A DNA stretch of 19,224 nt, from NCBI GenBank assembly GCA_036479115.1, contig JAZGFD010000265.1:1-19224 (forward strand), in the 5' to 3' direction. Shown one piece after another: positions 15,303 through 19,224 of this stretch; position 1 is the first letter of the stretch, and each line of letters starts with the position of its first letter. The translations under genes were made by a program, and so were the position numbers. Under the pieces are notes generated by a model. That model ran no database searches, was not told the origin of the DNA, and saw only the letters and a list, made by a program, of their open reading frames with translations. The DNA is from UBA7328 sp036479115 (GTDB taxonomy: Bacteria; Bacteroidota; Bacteroidia; Chitinophagales; Saprospiraceae).

Positions 15303-15866
15303 ATGATTTGGAAAGAAATATTTTCAGTTACTCTCATTCTGTTTTCTATTATCGATATCATTGGCAATCTGCCTATTATTCTCGACCTTAAAGAGAAGGG
15401 ATTAAAAATTGAGCCTGTAAAAACTACCATAGCGGCTTCATCTATTATGATTGCTTTTCTTTTTATGGGAGAGCTTCTTTTATCGCTTTTTGGTGTAGAC
15501 CTTAATAGTTTTGCCGTGGCAGGTGGAATTGTAATATTTATTATCGGATTAGAAATGGTTCTCGGTGTTGAGTTTTTTAAACACGAGGATACTACTACAT
15601 CGGCATCTGTATTTCCGATCGCCTTTCCTCTTATGGCAGGTGCTGGTACACTTACTACCATTCTCTCGCTAAAATCAGAATATGATGTATCTAGTATTAT
15701 TATAGGCATAGTTATTAATGCTATTATCATCTTTGTAGTAATTAAAACTTCCTCAAGAATTCGAAAAGCCATTGGTCCTAATGGAGCTTCGGTATTGAGA
15801 AAGGTTTTTGGTATCATATTATTGGCCATAGCTGTCAAACTAATCAAGACCAATCTGGGAGTTTAA
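15303..15866 (+). CDS. MarC-family integral membrane protein
   Basis: 187 residues, a little shorter than many MarC/YhgN proteins (about 190-220). The first helix carries the family motif IIDIIGNLPIILDL (usually DPIGNLPIFL). The middle shows FPIAFPLMAGAGTLTTILSL, matching the hallmark PLxxGPGxITT. The end has IGPNGASVLRKVFGIILLAIAVKLI, the usual LGxxGxxxLxRxxGLxLxAIAVQ. About six membrane helices are predicted by eye. The molecular function of MarC proteins is not established; the original link with multiple antibiotic resistance has not held up. It appears to be a single-gene unit with gene-free DNA upstream and a hairpin 20 nt downstream. Confidence 0.9.
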   Translation: MIWKEIFSVTLILFSIIDIIGNLPIILDLKEKGLKIEPVKTTIAASSIMIAFLFMGELLLSLFGVDLNSFAVAGGIVIFIIGLEMVLGVEFFKHEDTTTSASVFPIAFPLMAGAGTLTTILSLKSEYDVSSIIIGIVINAIIIFVVIKTSSRIRKAIGPNGASVLRKVFGIILLAIAVKLIKTNLGV

Positions 15867-15885
15867 TACGTTAATAAAACAAGGT

Positions 15886-15916
15886 AATCCCAAATACAAA
15901 TGATTTCGGGATTTTG
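15886..15916 (+). terminator. Possible terminator after the MarC-like gene
   Basis: AATCCC-AAAT at 15886-15895 pairs with ATTT-C-GGGATT at 15903-15913, giving a ~10-bp stem with one bulge and a 7-nt loop. It is followed by TTGTC and, a few bases later, a CTTTTTCT tract. It lies 20 nt past the stop codon. The T run is not immediate, so strength is uncertain. Confidence 0.45.
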
Positions 15917-16103
15917 TCTGGCCTTTTTCTCCTATCAGAGTTTATACTTTCATCTGTAACCCTGATATTTTTGAAAATTTTATCTTGAATGGAAAAAATA
16001 ACTTAATTAAAATTTCCCTCAACCCAAATATGTTGGATTAAAAGCACTCTGGCTGAGATGTTACAAACGAACTATAATATCATGTTCAAAAACAAGAACC
16101 ATT

Positions 16104-16694
16104 ATGTATATCAATAAAAAGTTTTGGCTAATTGTCGTTTTTTATATATCATCAATAAGTATGTCATACACTCAGATGACACATTCTGCCAGAGGAGTTC
16201 TATTTTCTTATTATGATCAACAAATTGAAAATTTTAGTCTCAATAAAACCTATTTGTATAGAAGTATATCGATAAGTGTAAGCCAAAAAAAGGTGATAGT
16301 AGACCTGCCCATTATTGCATTGACATATGATATGCAAACTCAAATAGGCATGACAGTAATAGCCGACCTACGTAATCATGATATTAATGAAAAGGGAATC
16401 GAAGCCGCTATTCTTTTAGGTTTAAATTTAGAAATTTCAATCTTGCCAAAATACTGGTGGTTATATGTAGGAGGAAGCATCGGCCCTCAGTTTATTTCTA
16501 ATGCGCCAATTAGGCAAAACGATGGTTTTATTTTTTCTGACAGTGCATATGCTGGAAATAGGTTTTACATAGGCAATGGCAAACAAATAGATCTCAAAAT
16601 AGGCTTACGTCACCAGAGCAATGCCGGTATCTCAGAGCCTAACGGGGGCATCAATTCTCTATTCCTTAAAGGAGGTGTATTATTCAATTTGTAG
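16104..16694 (+). CDS. PagL-like acyloxyacyl hydrolase / lipid A deacylase homologue
   Basis: 196 residues; signal peptide MYINKKFWLIVVFYISSISMSYTQ (two parts: a basic start, then a hydrophobic core) cleaved near residue 24. The rest is a run of amphipathic strands fitting an eight-stranded outer-membrane barrel. The C-terminal motif GLRHQSNAGISEPNGGIN matches the PagL active-site region HxSNAG…PNxG. H170 and S172 correspond to the catalytic His and Ser. The third PagL catalytic residue, a Glu 14 residues after the His, appears as Asn184 here, so activity is uncertain. PagL removes the 3-O acyl chain of lipid A in the outer leaflet. The 3' end overlaps the convergent pxpC gene by 11 bp. Confidence 0.68.
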   Translation: MYINKKFWLIVVFYISSISMSYTQMTHSARGVLFSYYDQQIENFSLNKTYLYRSISISVSQKKVIVDLPIIALTYDMQTQIGMTVIADLRNHDINEKGIEAAILLGLNLEISILPKYWWLYVGGSIGPQFISNAPIRQNDGFIFSDSAYAGNRFYIGNGKQIDLKIGLRHQSNAGISEPNGGINSLFLKGGVLFNL

Positions 16695-17535
16695 TACAAA
16701 ATTTAACAATTTCACCAGGCCTTTTTTGTGCCAATACACTCATGTCATTTTGTACAACTTGTAAAATCCGTGCATACCCTCCTGTGGTTTGACAATCTCT
16801 CATCAATGCCATAATTCCTCCCGAAGGAAGTAACTGAATAGTGCCTGGCACCACTGCTGAAGTAATGATGTCTTTCACACCACTCAAAAAATTTTTATTA
16901 TTAGGAGTTAAATAATAAGCCATTCTATCACTTTTCCCTTCTATTCTGAATTCTTTTGCGAAAAGGTATTCTTTTTGGGAAGGTTGAAGAAAATCAAATT
17001 CGGGGCCATGTCTTACAATAATCTCTCGTTTTGTATTTAATTCAGGCCTAATTCTACTATTTGACCCCTCTCTAAAATAATCCATATTTTGAGTGTGAAT
17101 TTCGTTTCCTTTTATAATTTCAACACCTATATCAATTGGGAAATAGGAGGATCGACTGCCAAGAATTTTGGAAATTTGGAACCCTCCTTTTACACCAAGA
17201 TATGACCATACTCCATTTGCCCCAGATTTTATACTAATAACATCACCCTTCTTAACTTCTATTATTTTATAAAAAGGCATTGGTTTTTCATTAAAAAAAC
17301 ATTTTTTTAGTGCTCCTGTGAGAAGGATGCTAGTGTTTTTTAAAAAAACCAAATCTGGGCCAATAGGGCCAATTTCTAAAATGGCATCATTTTCATTATT
17401 TCCTAATAACAAATTTGCCGCTAAGGCACTTTTATCATCCATCCATCCCGAAACTGGCATTCCTAAATGCCGATAACCATAGCGCCCTTTATCTTGAATA
17501 CTACATTTTAAACCTGCTCTCACTACCTTAATCAT
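16684..17535 (-). CDS. pxpC: 5-oxoprolinase subunit C (biotin-dependent carboxyltransferase-like)
   Basis: 283 residues, slightly shorter than the ~310 of E. coli YbgK. Family motifs are DKGRYGYRHLGMPVSGWMD (15-33), LLTGA (71-75), YLGVKGGF (112-119), SDRMAYYL (202-209) and GTIQLLPSGGIMALMRDCQT followed by TGGYARI (231-257). With PxpB and PxpA it forms the ATP-dependent enzyme that opens 5-oxoproline (pyroglutamate) to glutamate in the cytoplasm. Its ATG overlaps the pxpB stop by 4 nt (ATGA), a classic coupled arrangement. At its 3' end it overlaps the PagL-like gene on the other strand by 11 bp, leaving no room for separate terminators. Confidence 0.93.
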   Translation of the reverse strand: MIKVVRAGLKCSIQDKGRYGYRHLGMPVSGWMDDKSALAANLLLGNNENDAILEIGPIGPDLVFLKNTSILLTGALKKCFFNEKPMPFYKIIEVKKGDVISIKSGANGVWSYLGVKGGFQISKILGSRSSYFPIDIGVEIIKGNEIHTQNMDYFREGSNSRIRPELNTKREIIVRHGPEFDFLQPSQKEYLFAKEFRIEGKSDRMAYYLTPNNKNFLSGVKDIITSAVVPGTIQLLPSGGIMALMRDCQTTGGYARILQVVQNDMSVLAQKRPGEIVKFCTTN

Positions 17536-18242
17536 CTGGTTTCTGTATTATAAATTTCCCAATATTCTGATTTTGTAACAGGTTTCATTTTTATATTTTC
17601 TCCAGCTTCAAATCTACATGGTGATGACTTATGAATATCAAATAGCACCAAGGGGCATCTGCCAATAATATGCCATCCACCAGGGCTTGATTGTGGATAT
17701 ATCCCGGTTTGATTGCCTCCAATAGCTACAGCACCAACGGGCACTTTCTGTCTTGGGTTTGCTCTTCTTGGAGTGGAGAGTTTCGTTGGTAATCCGCTGA
17801 GATACATAAACCCTGGCAAAAAGCCAATGAAGCTAATTTTATAATTTATTATGCTGTGCAAAGCGATTACTTCTCCTCGACTCAGGTTATGAAATTTACA
17901 TAAAACATCCATATCCAATGAAAACTCGGGGTCATAACAGACCTGTATTTCTTTTACGATTTTCAATGGTTTTACCCCACGCTTATAATTAATTTTTTTT
18001 ATAAGATCAATGATATTTATTATCGTTGTCATTTTATAATCATAGATAACAGTGAGTGAACAATAAGCAGGTATAATGTCAAGTATATGATTATTAGTTA
18101 TTTCTCTGAGGTTAGTTGCCACATTTATTATGGCATCATTGACATTAGTATCAATCTGATCAGGCCATTGTAGTAAAAGATAACCCTCATCAATATTGCG
18201 AATAATCACATTATAAGGCTTAATTAATAGCGACTCCTTCAT
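17532..18242 (-). CDS. pxpB: 5-oxoprolinase subunit B (KipI-like)
   Basis: 236 residues, normal for the family. The C-terminal core is highly characteristic: FIGFLPGFMYLSGLP (138-152), TPRRANPRQKVPVGAVAIGG (157-176), QTGIYPQSSPGGWHIIGRCP (178-197) and LVLFD. The N-terminal ~90 residues (PAYCSLTVIYD at 59-69) form the usual first domain. It is a subunit of the PxpABC 5-oxoprolinase; in Bacillus the homologue KipI was first described as an inhibitor of the sporulation kinase KinA. Its start lies 23 nt inside the end of pxpA and its stop overlaps the pxpC start, so all three are translated from one message. Confidence 0.93.
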   Translation of the reverse strand: MKESLLIKPYNVIIRNIDEGYLLLQWPDQIDTNVNDAIINVATNLREITNNHILDIIPAYCSLTVIYDYKMTTIINIIDLIKKINYKRGVKPLKIVKEIQVCYDPEFSLDMDVLCKFHNLSRGEVIALHSIINYKISFIGFLPGFMYLSGLPTKLSTPRRANPRQKVPVGAVAIGGNQTGIYPQSSPGGWHIIGRCPLVLFDIHKSSPCRFEAGENIKMKPVTKSEYWEIYNTETR

Positions 18243-18963
18243 TTCTAAGTGCTGTGGTTAATTTTTTTACAATTTCTACTGCCTGAGGATGATCACCATG
18301 AATGCAAATGGTTTGAACGTTAATTTTCTGGTAGCCCATAGGGGTTATAATCTGATTTTTGTTAACTATGTCGAGCACTTGATCTATCATATCAACTATG
18401 CTGGTGTGAACAGCTGAAGGTTGAGATCTAGGCATCAAATTGAGATCATCACAGTACCGCCTATCGACAAAACCCTCGATCATAACACGCAATCCCTCTT
18501 CTTTAGCTATACGAGCCAATACACTACCATACTGGGCATAGAGAATAGTCGATTCTTTCCAAGGCATCATAGCTTGTACAATAGCCCTTGCTACACCTTC
18601 ATCATCGTATGCATGATTATATAGAGCACCATGCACTTTGACATGGTGAAGCCCCTCACTATAAATATTACTCAGCTTGTCAATAACCGAAATTTGATAT
18701 TGTATGATAGCCATCAAGTCATCCGAAGGGATAAACATTCTTCTTCTTCCAAAACCCTGCAAATCAGGATAGGAAGGATGAGCTCCAATTTTAACATTGT
18801 GTTTTTGCGCCATTTTAATAGTATCAATAATTACTTTAGGGTCACCACCATGATAACCACAAGCAATATTACATGATGATATTAGAGGCATGATCACCTT
18901 ATCATTTCCAATGGAATATCTTCCAAAAGATTCGCCCATGTCACAGTTAAGATCAATTGTCAT
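18220..18963 (-). CDS. pxpA: 5-oxoprolinase subunit A (LamB/YcsF family)
   Basis: 247 residues, the usual length. Hallmarks are MTIDLNCDMGESFGRY at the N-terminus, SSCNIACGYHGGDP (29-42), KIGAHPSYPDLQGFGRRRM (57-75), HHVKVHGALYNHA (101-113) and ICIHGDHPQAVEIV near the C-terminus. The acidic and histidine residues line the active site of this polysaccharide-deacetylase-like fold. It is the first gene of the - strand pxpABC operon, which recycles spontaneously formed pyroglutamate to glutamate at the cost of ATP. The ATG at 18963 is fixed by the universally conserved N-terminal motif. No transporter gene is visible upstream before the window ends. Confidence 0.94.
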   Translation of the reverse strand: MTIDLNCDMGESFGRYSIGNDKVIMPLISSCNIACGYHGGDPKVIIDTIKMAQKHNVKIGAHPSYPDLQGFGRRRMFIPSDDLMAIIQYQISVIDKLSNIYSEGLHHVKVHGALYNHAYDDEGVARAIVQAMMPWKESTILYAQYGSVLARIAKEEGLRVMIEGFVDRRYCDDLNLMPRSQPSAVHTSIVDMIDQVLDIVNKNQIITPMGYQKINVQTICIHGDHPQAVEIVKKLTTALRNEGVAIN

Positions 18964-19020
18964 TAATTTCTATGTCATTTCGTTTCTTAATGATTCAATA
19001 TGCGCCACTATTCAGGTGGG

Positions 19021-19062
19021 CAATTTTAAAAGCCTGTCTGCCAAACAGGCAGGTAAAAATTG
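19021..19062. repeat. Extended hairpin (REP-like palindrome) upstream of pxpA
   Basis: A 42-nt imperfect palindrome: outer arms CAATTTT (19021-19027) and AAAATTG (19056-19062), inner arms CCTGTCTG (19033-19040) and CAGGCAGG (19046-19053), the latter with one G-T type mismatch, and a 5-nt loop. It lies 58 nt upstream of the pxpA start. The GC-rich core (GCCTGTCTGCC…CAGGCAGG) resembles palindromes that I recall scattered through Bacteroidota intergenic DNA. It could also act as a 5' leader structure if transcription starts beyond it. Confidence 0.6.
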
Positions 19063-19140
19063 TTATTTCTTTTTCAAAGAAAACTCATTTAAGATAAAAA
19101 AGCTGGGCTATTTTTAATATATCTAAAAAGATAGTGAATC

Positions 19141-19174
19141 TCGATTAAATCGCCAAATCTTCGATTTGTATCGA
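19141..19174. repeat. Nested AT-rich dyad (ATCGA/CGATTT)
   Basis: TCGAT-T-AAATCG at 19141-19152 is inverted as CGATTT-GT-ATCGA at 19162-19174, an 11-bp interrupted stem with a 9-nt loop. It lies about 180 nt upstream of pxpA. An operator-like site or a structural repeat is possible. Nothing further is recognisable in the remaining bases to the window end. Confidence 0.4.
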
Positions 19175-19224
19175 TAATAGTTGAGCCCACTCCGGAAACA
19201 CACAAAATCAAAAAAGTTTCTTTT

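Noticed and set aside
15257..15853. Long (198-codon) antisense reading frame over the MarC-like gene
   Set aside because: It is a shadow of the well-supported MarC frame, with hydrophobic composition mirrored from it and no family motif of its own.

Overview
The window looks like chromosomal DNA of an AT-rich member of the Bacteroidota, possibly a Saprospiria- or Cytophagia-type marine or gliding bacterium. The evidence is a PorP/SprF-family protein, a large secreted protein ending in a type B (gliding/CHU-type) type IX secretion sorting domain, SprB-like repeats, a LytTR regulator, a few TAnnTTTG-type promoters and weak Shine-Dalgarno signals. The genus cannot be fixed from the sequence alone.

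Region 1 (1-10506, all on +) is one densely packed block that joins cell-surface proteins to a phospho-signalling set. In order: the 3' part of a protein with acidic calcium-type repeats and a formylglycine-generating-enzyme-like domain; a PorP/SprF-like outer-membrane protein; a 945-residue type IX cargo; a LytTR regulator with a degenerate receiver; a membrane FHA protein with a zinc-ribbon tail; a membrane-anchored acidic protein with five EF-hand-like loops; two exported proteins sharing an unrecognised N-terminal domain; a second FHA protein with a zinc ribbon at its other end; and a PP2C phosphatase. No Ser/Thr kinase is present here; one would be expected upstream or elsewhere. The tight spacing of cargo, LytTR and FHA genes (gaps of 8 and 2 nt) suggests co-transcription. 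My inference is a surface-structure locus whose assembly or expression is controlled by phospho-threonine signalling.

Region 2 (10500-13020) starts with a 195-bp element bounded by 17-bp perfect inverted repeats. A calcium-repeat/propeller-like protein gene follows. It appears to be separated from its FG-GAP-type C-terminal part by a single-base slip in a T run. A small unknown ORF comes after it.

Region 3 (13097-15302) has a well-formed promoter driving an orphan NtrY-like sensor histidine kinase, then 790 bp without a convincing gene. That stretch contains a 400-bp segment bounded by 13-bp inverted repeats, and inside it three palindromes spaced exactly 51 bp apart.

Region 4 (15303-19224) holds ordinary genes: a MarC-family membrane protein, a PagL-like lipid A deacylase homologue, and, convergent on the - strand, the overlapping pxpA-pxpB-pxpC operon for ATP-dependent 5-oxoprolinase. 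Upstream of pxpA are two strong hairpins.
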